Of a DNA stretch of 39,764 nt, positions 30,756 to 38,636 are shown piece by piece. The position numbers and the translations under genes are program-made. Position 1 is the first letter of the stretch. Each line of letters opens with the position of its first letter. Source of the DNA: Anaerolineales bacterium (GTDB lineage Bacteria > Chloroflexota > Anaerolineae > Anaerolineales > Villigracilaceae); the NCBI GenBank assembly GCA_919902735.1, contig CAKKRM010000324.1, positions 1 through 39,764 of the forward strand, in the 5' to 3' direction. The notes beneath the pieces are model-generated. The model did not search any database, was not told the DNA's origin, and saw only the letters and a list, made by a program, of their open reading frames with translations.

Positions 30756-33602
30756 TTATTCTCCTTTCACAATCTTTATTTCGTCTTCCGTCAACCCATA
30801 CAACTGATAAACCAACCCATCAATCGCCTTATCCACTGACTCGACCTCGCGCGTGAGACGATCTGCCTCCTGCGGGTTGTGCGTGGACTTAAGACTCTTG
30901 TGCAGTGCCAACATCCTCTCGACCAGCGAGACCATCTTGTCGTGCTGTACCTTTAGTAAATCTTCTTGGGGAAACGGTAAAGATAATATATCTTTTATCG
31001 TGACTTGCGGAAAGTCATCTTTTACTGCTTGGGTTACTTGCTTTATATACAAAAACGACAATAGTTTGCTGTTCAAAACTGCAAGTAGCACTTTCCCATT
31101 TATCCCTTGCGGAATTATCGAATATAGATTTTTATTGGTAATGAAAGTCTGGTCTGTTAAACAAGCCATTAACCGTTGCTGGCGATTAACAAGACGCCGT
31201 AACAGGACTCGCTCACTTTCAAACCAAATGGTTTCCTTTGGTTTTTCTTTTAGGTTCTCCCCAAACTCAACCCATCTTTCAATTTCCAGATTAATTCGAT
31301 AGCGGTAAACATCGCCTTCAAAGTAGCGATAATCTTTGTTTGAATCTTTTTTGTCGTGCAATAAATCTAAATCAAATAAAACACCACGACGCATAATAAC
31401 CACGTCTTTCAGTATTCTTGCGCTTGTCTTTTTTATACGATCAAGAATTTCCAAAGTCTCTGGATCAAGTACAAATTTGTTTCCATCAGTCTCACCCCAA
31501 TCTTTTTGCAAAACAAGTTTGTAATCTTTGATATCCATTGTCACTATTTTTTCCCGCTTGGGATAAGAGTATGTTTTTACCTTATGATCGTCACTTGCTT
31601 TTAAGTTTTCAATTACAAAGATTAACGTGTCGATATATGCGTCCTTGAATATATCAAAAGGTAACAATATCAAGTTTTCGATTTGGTAATTAAGTAAACG
31701 AGAGCGAAGTGCAGAGTATTGTGGACCTCCAGTCCAGCCTGACGGAACAATAAATGATATGCGCCCTTTTTCTTTTGAAACAGAAAGGGCTTTCTCAATA
31801 AAGCATGTGTAAACATCTTTTGTTGAACTAAACGTTTTATAAATCTTGCTGAAATACAAATCATCTTCTCGAGTGAACGACGCTCCATACGGCGGATTTC
31901 CCACCACAGCGTCAAACCCACCCTGAGCGAACACTTCGGGGAAAGCTGCTTTCCAATCAAAGGCATTCACGCGCGCGCGTTCTTCTTCATCCACCATCAA
32001 CTGTCCATCCCAATAATCGGGACCGATCAACGAATTGCCGCATTGGATGTTCCTGCCCAAGTCAGGCAAAATGCGTTCATCGAGATAGCTCAACTGTCCA
32101 GGGTCTTCGATCACTTTCAAGAGCAGGGAAAGTTTGGTCACTTCCACAGCCTGCGGGTCAATATCCACGCCGTAAATGTTGTTTAGCAAAATCTCTTTCT
32201 TCTTTTCAACGCTTAACTTCCAACCCCCTCCCTGCCCTCCCCCAAATTCGGAAGTGCGCCGAATTTGGGGGAGGGTGGTGACGACGGCGGGGTTCTTGCC
32301 CTTCGACCATTTTTCAGGGTCGTTGTTGATATACCAATCCAAATGCCAATCCAGCAAATATTGATACGCGCCCAAAAGGAAAGTTCCCGAACCGCAGGCG
32401 GGGTCAAGCAGTTTTAATTTCGCGGCTTCCTTCGGAGTCAGCCCCAGCAATAATTTTCCAAGTGTATTGACAATGATGGTGTAAACGATAAAGGTCGGCG
32501 TGTAATATACCCCGCCCGCCTTGCGGACTTCGGGCTTCTCCTCCACTTTTGCGTTTCCGCTCGCCGTCAGTCGAATCACCTTGCCCAAAAACTGCTCGTA
32601 GATCTGTCCCAAAATATCGGCGGGGATCAGCGCGAACACATACGGCGCGGGATAATACAAATCCTTGATGATGTCTTTCAGAACTTTATCGTCAATCTCC
32701 AGCCCCGTCGTAAAAGTATCCGCGCGCCCGCGTCCAGTTTCATTTTTGAAATGGAACAAACCAGAGTTATAGCGTCTGTCTGCTCTTTCAAAAAGTTTTT
32801 TCAGTTCATCATAAACATTTTCGCGCTTCGAGATTTCCTGCAATTGATATTCGGATTCATATCCGCGATCTTCGCAGATACGCAGGAAGATCATGCGGTC
32901 AATCGTCATTTGGACTGAATAATTCAAATCCGCTTCGCTCTTAACCTTGAGCTTGTTTCGCAAAGCGACATTTTTTGCCAACGCCTCACGCCAGCCTTCG
33001 ATCTCCGCCAGAAACGCCGAGTCTACTTCGGCAGTGCCTTTCTTCTTCGCTGCTGTATTCGCAAACTTATCAAATCCGCCCGTCATCACCGCGTCATGCG
33101 AAAAGATGGCCGCGATCTCATCCCACTTCTCGATGTAATCGGTGTAATGCAACAACATCACGCGCCCCGTTTTGACCGAGTCACTTACTTTGGGCTTGCT
33201 GCGACATTCATAAATAGCAAATTCTTCAAAGTCTGTCAAAATCCCCAACGGCAGTTTTGCCGACCAGACATAACGCTTTAATTGAAATGCAACTTCGGGA
33301 TTGGTTTCTATTCTTACCGAAGGCTTCTTTGCTTCCACAAAAAACTTGCGTTCCTTCCCAACCTTGAACGCATAATCCGGCGCTTTCTTCGCTCCCTCGA
33401 TCTCCAGCGAATCTTCGTGAATGACGTGCTTGTTCTCCTCGGAATATCCCAGCCTGTTGAACACGTCCCAGCCCAACGCCTCGAAGAACGGGTCCAAAAA
33501 TTCCCGCCGCAACTGCGTCTCGTTATACTTCCCCGTGCGATAGGCATCGCGGTGCAGTTCAAATCTTTCTACCAGTTGTTTGATGATGTCAGGCGCGGTC
33601 AT
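30756..33602 (-). CDS. Single-chain type IIG-like restriction-modification enzyme
   Basis: A 948-residue combined endonuclease and N6-adenine methyltransferase. The N-terminal domain has a PD-(D/E)xK site: D76, E90 and K92 in APDYAFKV...FFVEAKKP. A helical linker follows; then methyltransferase motif I DPACGSGTFLLGAYQYL near residue 400 and motif IV GNPPYGASF near residue 566; residues from about 700 on are a TaqI-C/Eco57I-like target-recognition region (ILKDVVIMRRGVLF, EKPKETIWFESERVLLRR, FITNKNLYSIIP). The end IDGLVYQLYGLTEDEI is typical. About 17 residues between motifs I and IV come from a palindromic repeat. The recognition sequence is unknown. Confidence 0.92.
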   Translation of the reverse strand: MTAPDIIKQLVERFELHRDAYRTGKYNETQLRREFLDPFFEALGWDVFNRLGYSEENKHVIHEDSLEIEGAKKAPDYAFKVGKERKFFVEAKKPSVRIETNPEVAFQLKRYVWSAKLPLGILTDFEEFAIYECRSKPKVSDSVKTGRVMLLHYTDYIEKWDEIAAIFSHDAVMTGGFDKFANTAAKKKGTAEVDSAFLAEIEGWREALAKNVALRNKLKVKSEADLNYSVQMTIDRMIFLRICEDRGYESEYQLQEISKRENVYDELKKLFERADRRYNSGLFHFKNETGRGRADTFTTGLEIDDKVLKDIIKDLYYPAPYVFALIPADILGQIYEQFLGKVIRLTASGNAKVEEKPEVRKAGGVYYTPTFIVYTIIVNTLGKLLLGLTPKEAAKLKLLDPACGSGTFLLGAYQYLLDWHLDWYINNDPEKWSKGKNPAVVTTLPQIRRTSEFGGGQGGGWKLSVEKKKEILLNNIYGVDIDPQAVEVTKLSLLLKVIEDPGQLSYLDERILPDLGRNIQCGNSLIGPDYWDGQLMVDEEERARVNAFDWKAAFPEVFAQGGFDAVVGNPPYGASFTREDDLYFSKIYKTFSSTKDVYTCFIEKALSVSKEKGRISFIVPSGWTGGPQYSALRSRLLNYQIENLILLPFDIFKDAYIDTLIFVIENLKASDDHKVKTYSYPKREKIVTMDIKDYKLVLQKDWGETDGNKFVLDPETLEILDRIKKTSARILKDVVIMRRGVLFDLDLLHDKKDSNKDYRYFEGDVYRYRINLEIERWVEFGENLKEKPKETIWFESERVLLRRLVNRQQRLMACLTDQTFITNKNLYSIIPQGINGKVLLAVLNSKLLSFLYIKQVTQAVKDDFPQVTIKDILSLPFPQEDLLKVQHDKMVSLVERMLALHKSLKSTHNPQEADRLTREVESVDKAIDGLVYQLYGLTEDEIKIVKGE
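32225..32276. repeat. G-rich palindromic repeat inside the R-M gene, copy H2
   Basis: CCCTCCCCCAAATTCGG pairs with CCGAATTTGGGGGAGGG, with the same CAGGGAGGGGG tail as copy H1 at 5521-5569. It is read in frame as LPQIRRTSEFGGGQGGG within the methyltransferase domain, adding residues without a stop. Confidence 0.88.
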
Positions 33603-33698
33603 ATTAAATCCTGTTCCTTATTCAAGAATCCCAATGATGCAAGTATACAGAATTATACATCCACACCTGCCGCGAAATTGAATATCCCGTGCAGCGTG

Positions 33699-33861
33699 CA
33701 TGGCTATTGCAAAGTCAGGAAAATCTTAGCGCGAAATACGCGAAATTGGCGAATGGACGCGAAAAAGGAAAAATTCGCGCTCTTTCGCTTTTTTCGCGGC
33801 GTTCGCGTTAAAACAACGCCATGAATTCAGAACCACGTCAAGCGACTTTGCAACAACCATA
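33699..33861. mobile_element. 163-bp miniature element, family A copy 2
   Basis: Ends CATGGCTATTGCAAAGTC and GACTTTGCAACAACCATA are flanked by 10-base duplications GTGCAGCGTG (33689-33698) and GTGCTGCGTG (33862-33871), one mismatch. Same orientation as copy 1 and nearly identical to it. It lies upstream of the R-M gene. The 33603-33982 gap also holds a TATAAT box on the minus strand (33652-33657) and the hairpins listed next. Confidence 0.9.
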
Positions 33862-33901
33862 GTGCTGCGTGTGCACGCAAAACATGTCAGGTAATCTGCT
33901 C

Positions 33902-33957
33902 CCTGCGCCGTCCTCGGCGCAGGAATTCCCTCGTCAAACGCCGCCGGAGACGGCGGC
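33902..33957 (-). terminator. Two GC-rich hairpins downstream of leuB
   Basis: CCTGCGCCG-TCCT-CGGCGCAGG (33902-33923) and GCCGCC-GGAGAC-GGCGGC (33940-33957). They follow the leuB stop in its direction of transcription. No T-run follows, so termination is possible but not typical. A 15-base direct repeat AATATCCCGTGCAGC occurs at 33681-33695 and 33968-33982 around this block. Confidence 0.4.
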
Positions 33958-33982
33958 TTCAGCGTAAAATATCCCGTGCAGC

Positions 33983-35065
33983 TCATCCCCCCGCATACTT
34001 TTGTATCTGTTCGACGACCATATCTCCCATTTGAGTGGCGCTGATTCCACTGCGCGCGTCGGCAGATTTGATCTGTCCGCTGGAGAGCAGATGCGCCACG
34101 CTGTCTTCGATGCGTTTTGCAGAGAATATTTCGCCGAGGTAGTCCAGCATCATGCTGACTGCCATGATCGCGCCGAGTGGGCAAGCCACGTTCTGTCCAG
34201 CAATATCGGGCGCAGAGCCGTGGATCGGCTCGAACATGGAGGTCTTGCCCGGGTGCAGGTTGGCGGATGCGGCAAGCCCTATCCCGCCCTGCAAAATGGA
34301 GCCGAGGTCAGTGATGATGTCGCCGTAGAGGTTGGTGGTCACAACCACATCGTAGCGTTCAGGCTGTTGGATCATCAACATTGTGAACGCGTCCACGTAG
34401 GCGTGATCCTGTTTGATGTCGGGATATTCCCTGCCGACTTCGGCGAAGGTGCGTGTCCAGATTTCCTGCGGGCGGATGGCGTTGGCTTTGTCCACCATGG
34501 TCAAATGACCGGGGCGATTGTGTTCCGAGGCGCGGGAACGTGCGAGTTCAAACCCGTAACGGATGGCGCGTTCGACTCCGATTCTTGTGTAGATGCTGGT
34601 GGAGGTCGCAACTTCATCCGCTGTGCCTTTTTTCAGGATGCCGCCGATCTGTGTGTATTCGCCTTCGGTGTTTTCGCGGATTACGGTGAAGTCAATGTCA
34701 GCGGGGCCTTTGCCTTTGATCGGGCAAAGCGCCTCAGCGTAGAGTTTGATCGGGCGCAGGTTAATGTACAGGTCAAGCCCGAAGCGCAAGCCGAGAATGA
34801 CCGAGCGTTCGACCAGTCCCACTTCCACATTGGGGTGACCGATTGCGCCGAGAAAGACCGCATCCAGGGTGCGCCATTCATCAATCACTTTGTCAGGCAC
34901 AAGTTCCTTTGTCTTGAGATAGTACGCGCCCGAATATGGATATTCGATGAAGTTGCAATCGAAGCTGCCGTCCTTCATGACTGCTTGCAAAACTTTCAAG
35001 CCTTCCGCCACAACATCCGGGCCAATTCCATCCCCGCTAATAACGCCGATGTTATATGTTTTCAT
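33983..35065 (-). CDS. leuB: 3-isopropylmalate dehydrogenase-like decarboxylating dehydrogenase
   Basis: A 360-residue NAD-dependent beta-decarboxylating dehydrogenase of the isopropylmalate/isocitrate/tartrate family. Seen: GVISGDGIGPDVVAEGLKVL, AVFLGAIGHP, INLRPIKLY, the substrate site REN in DFTVIRENTEGEY, Lys in TMVDKANAIR, metal site D in DAFTMLMIQ and NLYGDIITDLGSIL, and the nucleotide site PIHGSAPDIAGQ. The specificity loop reads VERSVILGLRFGLDLY, closer to actinobacterial-type LeuB than to the E. coli form; tartrate or methylmalate activity cannot be excluded. GGAGAAG precedes the start. It is the last gene of the AOR-leuC-fusion-leuB unit. Confidence 0.88.
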   Translation of the reverse strand: MKTYNIGVISGDGIGPDVVAEGLKVLQAVMKDGSFDCNFIEYPYSGAYYLKTKELVPDKVIDEWRTLDAVFLGAIGHPNVEVGLVERSVILGLRFGLDLYINLRPIKLYAEALCPIKGKGPADIDFTVIRENTEGEYTQIGGILKKGTADEVATSTSIYTRIGVERAIRYGFELARSRASEHNRPGHLTMVDKANAIRPQEIWTRTFAEVGREYPDIKQDHAYVDAFTMLMIQQPERYDVVVTTNLYGDIITDLGSILQGGIGLAASANLHPGKTSMFEPIHGSAPDIAGQNVACPLGAIMAVSMMLDYLGEIFSAKRIEDSVAHLLSSGQIKSADARSGISATQMGDMVVEQIQKYAGG

Positions 35066-35092
35066 TGATCTTCTCCGTTGGATACGATTAGC

Positions 35093-35164
35093 ATGTCATT
35101 CTGAGCGGAGCGAAGAATCCCTAAGATTATCGTAGAGACCCTTCGCTAACGCTCAGGGTGACAT
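35093..35164. repeat. Palindromic repeat, family G, between the fusion gene and leuB
   Basis: Begins ATGTCATTCTGAGCGGAGCG and ends CGCTCAGGGTGACAT. It matches the palindrome carried inside the element at 9603-9749 (GTAGAGACCCTTCGCTA segment in both). No gene in the gap. Confidence 0.85.
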
Positions 35165-35172
35165 GGATAAAG

Positions 35173-37242
35173 TTAGTTTAATTTTTCCGCAAGCCGTTCC
35201 TCTGCGTAAGCCAGCAACCCGCCCACGTCAATGATGCGGCGCAAAAAATCGGGGAAGGGCACGGCCTGGAACTGCGCGCCCGTCGTCAGGTTGCGGATGA
35301 TGCCCGCAGCTGGCTCGACTTCGATCTCGTCGCCTTCGCTGATGCCATCCACCGCCTGTGGACATTCGAGGATTGGCAAACCGATATTGATGGCATTGCG
35401 GAAGAAGATGCGCGCATACGATTTGGCGATGACCGCGGACACACCCGCGGCTTTGATGGTGAGCGGCGCGACTTCACGCGACGAGCCGCAGCCGAAATTT
35501 GAATCAGCGACAATGAGATCGCCGCGCTTCATCTTTTTGACAAAGTTCGGGTCGGCGTCTTCCATGCAGTAGAGCGCTAGTTCACGCGGGTCGGCGGTGT
35601 TGCAGCGGCGTGCGGGGATGATCGCGTCGGTATCCACGTTCCTGCCAAACTTCCACGCGTGACCGTGAATACGCACGCGCTCGCGCAGGTAATCCTTTTG
35701 CACCAGTCCGCTGGCATTGCGGGGTAGTACATCAAAGAATAGGATACGGTCCGGGCGGGCGTAATCAGGAAGGCGCGTTTCGGCAAAGGCAAGCACAATT
35801 TGTTTGGTGAGTTTTGCCCCTTCTTCAGGCACGATGCACGCGCAGGTCAACTCGCCGAAGATGATGTCCGGCACGCCAACCACTGCCGCGTCTTTGACTC
35901 CCGGGAGCGAACGCAAAACCATTTCAATGTTGCCGGGATAGATCTTAAATCCGCCGCGGATGATGACTTCATGCTTGCGCCCAACAATGCGAACGGGACC
36001 GTCCGCATCAATGATCGCGAGGTCGCCGGTGCGCAGCCAGCCTTCCTTATCAAGGATTTGTGCCGTGGCTTGGGGGTTTTCCCAATATCCTATCATGACG
36101 TTGTAACCGCGAGCGCAGAGTTCGCCTTCTTGACCATACGGCAGGGACTCGCCTTCGGCGTTGATCACTTTGAGTTCAATGTTGTCCAATGGGGTTCCGA
36201 CGGTTTCTGTTGCGGTGATAGGACCGTCATCAAACTGGGTCATTGTGACGGCGGGGGAGGCTTCGGTCAGTCCGTAACCGATCAGCAATTTGAAATCCAT
36301 TTCTTCGCGGGCGCGGCGCACAAGTTCGGGAGGACAGGGCGCGCCAGCCATAATTCCGGTGCGAAGAGTTGTGCAGGCGGACGAGTTAAAGTCCGCGTGA
36401 TTTAATTCGAGCGCGAACATGGTTGGCACGCCAGAGAGCACGGTAACGCCGCTCTCTTTGACCAGTCTCAAGGCTTCGCTGGGGCGGTAATGCGGCATAC
36501 AAACCAATTGCGCGCCTGAGATCGCGCAGGCAAGCGCGATGGCGGTAATGCCGAAAGTATTTGAAAACGGAATCGTGCCGAGGAAAATATCATCCGCTGT
36601 GCAATCCATCCGCGACGCGATATCCGCCGCGTTATGTACCAGGCCGCCGTGAGTCAAGATCGCGCCGCGCGGTTCGCCCGAACTGCCCAGCGAATGGATG
36701 ATCGCCGCGGCGTCGTATGGTTTTGCAACCGCTTGTACAAGCGACGCAGTGTCTTTCAGCAAACTGTCCCAGGAAATAACGCCGTTTTTTTTCTGCGGCC
36801 TGGATGCGGACATCGCGATCACAAAATTTAATTCGGGCAGGTTGGCGCGCAAATCCAACGCCATCTCGAGATGATCCATGCCGTTGAATTGTTTCGGGTC
36901 CGAGAAGGTGATCAGCGCTTTGGGTTTTGTTTTCATGAGACGCGCGAGCGCGTCGGCGCGGTCACGGCGCACATTGATCGGTACAAGGATCAAGCCCGCT
37001 TTGGCGGCGGCAAAGATCGTGATCACGTACGCGGGTGTGTTGGGCAATGTCACGGCGAGGCGATCTCCGGGCTGGAGTCCCAGTTCGCGCAGTCCCGCGG
37101 CGAGCGAGCAAGCCTGTAGTTCCACATCTGCATAAGACCAGCGTTCCCCGTTCAGGCGCAAAAAGGTCTGATTGGAGAAACGCGTTGCCTGCACGCTTAA
37201 TAATTCGCCGATGGTTGTGTTGTGAAAAGTTTCGTATGTCAT
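35173..37242 (-). CDS. Acyl-CoA synthetase (ANL)-LeuD fusion protein
   Basis: One open frame of 689 codons joins two complete enzymes. Residues 1-522 are an ANL-superfamily adenylating enzyme (GERWSYADVELQACSLAAGL; GYGLTEASPAV; GEGELC-type region YGQEGELCARGYNVMIGYW; GWLRTGDLAIID; GRKHEVIIRGGFKIYPGNIE). Residues 523-689 are the isopropylmalate dehydratase small subunit (HGHAWKFGRNVDTDAIIPAR; DSNFGCGSSREVAPLTIKA; SYARIFFRNAINIGLPILEC). The domains meet without a linker. The phosphate loop reads HSLGSSGEPRG instead of the usual SGTTGxPKG, and the final catalytic Lys is replaced by Leu in LPRNASGLVQK, so adenylation may be weak or lost. It lies between leuC and leuB, so the LeuD part surely pairs with LeuC; the role of the synthetase part is unknown. 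Confidence 0.88.
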   Translation of the reverse strand: MTYETFHNTTIGELLSVQATRFSNQTFLRLNGERWSYADVELQACSLAAGLRELGLQPGDRLAVTLPNTPAYVITIFAAAKAGLILVPINVRRDRADALARLMKTKPKALITFSDPKQFNGMDHLEMALDLRANLPELNFVIAMSASRPQKKNGVISWDSLLKDTASLVQAVAKPYDAAAIIHSLGSSGEPRGAILTHGGLVHNAADIASRMDCTADDIFLGTIPFSNTFGITAIALACAISGAQLVCMPHYRPSEALRLVKESGVTVLSGVPTMFALELNHADFNSSACTTLRTGIMAGAPCPPELVRRAREEMDFKLLIGYGLTEASPAVTMTQFDDGPITATETVGTPLDNIELKVINAEGESLPYGQEGELCARGYNVMIGYWENPQATAQILDKEGWLRTGDLAIIDADGPVRIVGRKHEVIIRGGFKIYPGNIEMVLRSLPGVKDAAVVGVPDIIFGELTCACIVPEEGAKLTKQIVLAFAETRLPDYARPDRILFFDVLPRNASGLVQKDYLRERVRIHGHAWKFGRNVDTDAIIPARRCNTADPRELALYCMEDADPNFVKKMKRGDLIVADSNFGCGSSREVAPLTIKAAGVSAVIAKSYARIFFRNAINIGLPILECPQAVDGISEGDEIEVEPAAGIIRNLTTGAQFQAVPFPDFLRRIIDVGGLLAYAEERLAEKLN

Positions 37243-37259
37243 GGGTCACTCTCTCTGTC

Positions 37260-37347
37260 TGTCGTTGCGAGGAGCGTTCTTGTTCTTCGCGACGAAGCAA
37301 TCTCCTTGTACGCGAGATTGCTTCGGGTTGACGCCCTCGCAATGACA
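37260..37347. repeat. Palindromic repeat, family F copy 2, between leuC and the fusion gene
   Basis: TGTCGTTGCGAGGAGCG at the left, CCTCGCAATGACA at the right, with inner GACGAAGCAATCTC and GAGATTGCTTCGG arms. Same family as 8733-8816 and 38637-38725. Confidence 0.85.
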
Positions 37348-37354
37348 TAATATT

Positions 37355-38611
37355 TTACAAATCCGCCGGTGAAATGATTCTTCCGGCAATGGCAGATGCG
37401 GCGGCGACATAAGGATTCGCCAGATATAGTTCGCTGGTAATGTGTCCCATGCGCCCGCGGAAGTTGCGGTTGCTGGTGGACACGCAGCGCTCGCCGGAGG
37501 CAAGCACGCCCATGTGACCGCCGAGGCAGGGTCCGCAAGTGGGCGTGCTGACGGAACATTCGGCTTCGATGAAGATTTCGATCAAGCCTTCGCGCAATGC
37601 GTCCATATAGACCTTTTGCGAGCCGGGGATGATCACCGTGCGGACGCGTGGATGTATCTTGCGCCCTTTGAGAATTTCCGCCGCCGCGCGCAGGTCTTCG
37701 AGGTTGCCGTTGGTACACATGCCGATCACCACCTGATTGATTTCCAATTCGTTTAATTCCGAAACTGGTTTGACGTTTTCAGGAATGAAAGGAACCGCGA
37801 CAAACGGTTCAAAATTGGATACGTCAATATCATAAACAGCAGAGTATTCCGCGTCTGCATCGCTTCGCAGATAGAGACCATCATCCCGTCCGCGTGTGTG
37901 CAGGTAGGCGCGGGTGGTTTCATCCGCCGCGAAGAGTCCCGCTTTCGCGCCTGCTTCGATTGCCATGTTCGCCATCGAGAAACGGTCATTCATCCGCATG
38001 GCTTCAACGGTTTCGCCTGTAAATTCCATGGCTTGATAACGCGCGCCTTCAACGCCGATGAGCGCGATGGTGTGCAGGATCAAATCCTTTCCGCCGACCC
38101 ATTTTGGTAATTTGCCATGATAAACAAACTTTACGCTTTCGGGAACTTTCATCCACATTTCGCCGATTGCCATCGCCACAGCCGCGTCGGTGGAGCCGAT
38201 GCCTGTGCCGAACGCGCCGACGAACCCGTGCGTGCAGGTGTGCGAATCTGCGCCTGCGATCAAATCGCCCGGCGCGACCAGTCCCTGCTCGGGCAGGAGA
38301 ATGTGCTGGATGCCAGCGCGACCCACATCATAAAAACGGATGCCGTGCCTGAGCGCGAACTCGCGGCATTGCTTGACGATCTCCGCGCTCTTGATATCTT
38401 TCGCGGGCGTGAAGTGATCCATCACGAAGAGCACCTTCTGCGGGTCGAAGACGCGCGCATTCCTGATCTTTTCAAATTCTTCGATGGTGACAATGGCGGA
38501 TAGTTCCGATGCCATCACCAGATCCACGCGGGCGTTGATGAATTGACCGGGGAATAATTCCTTTTGGTCGCATTTGGCGGCAAGTATTTTTTCAGCGAGA
38601 GTGTGTCCCAT
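37355..38611 (-). CDS. leuC: 3-isopropylmalate dehydratase, large subunit
   Basis: A 418-residue aconitase-superfamily large subunit, which with a LeuD subunit interconverts 2- and 3-isopropylmalate (or a related hydroxy-diacid). Seen: MGHTLAEKILA, VLFVMDHFTPAKD, LIAGADSHTCTHGFVGAFGTGIG, GMCTNGNLEDL, and CGPCLGGHMGVLASGERCVSTSNRNFRGRMG, which holds the 4Fe-4S Cys ligands (one Cys in the earlier DSHTCTHG or MCTNG motifs and the CGPC pair). The short length matches the archaeal/HacA-like type rather than the E. coli LeuC of about 466 residues, so homoaconitate-type substrates are possible. The ribosome site is AAGGA. Its small subunit is encoded next as part of a fusion. Confidence 0.92.
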   Translation of the reverse strand: MGHTLAEKILAAKCDQKELFPGQFINARVDLVMASELSAIVTIEEFEKIRNARVFDPQKVLFVMDHFTPAKDIKSAEIVKQCREFALRHGIRFYDVGRAGIQHILLPEQGLVAPGDLIAGADSHTCTHGFVGAFGTGIGSTDAAVAMAIGEMWMKVPESVKFVYHGKLPKWVGGKDLILHTIALIGVEGARYQAMEFTGETVEAMRMNDRFSMANMAIEAGAKAGLFAADETTRAYLHTRGRDDGLYLRSDADAEYSAVYDIDVSNFEPFVAVPFIPENVKPVSELNELEINQVVIGMCTNGNLEDLRAAAEILKGRKIHPRVRTVIIPGSQKVYMDALREGLIEIFIEAECSVSTPTCGPCLGGHMGVLASGERCVSTSNRNFRGRMGHITSELYLANPYVAAASAIAGRIISPADL

Positions 38612-38636
38612 AAATGGTTTCCTTTTGATATTTGGA

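Noticed and set aside
28905-33861. Composite transposon with the two element copies as ends
   Set aside because: Each copy has its own distinct 10-base target duplication, which indicates two independent insertions rather than movement of the whole block.
33726-34184. Open frame containing the 163-bp element and the leuB 3' region
   Set aside because: It reads the element and antisense leuB sequence; a similar frame in the other element copy shows it is repeat-derived.
34001-35068. Long open frame (355 codons) on the plus strand opposite leuB
   Set aside because: It is an antisense shadow: the minus strand encodes a full dehydrogenase with conserved motifs, and the plus-strand product matches no family and has Cys/His-rich random composition.
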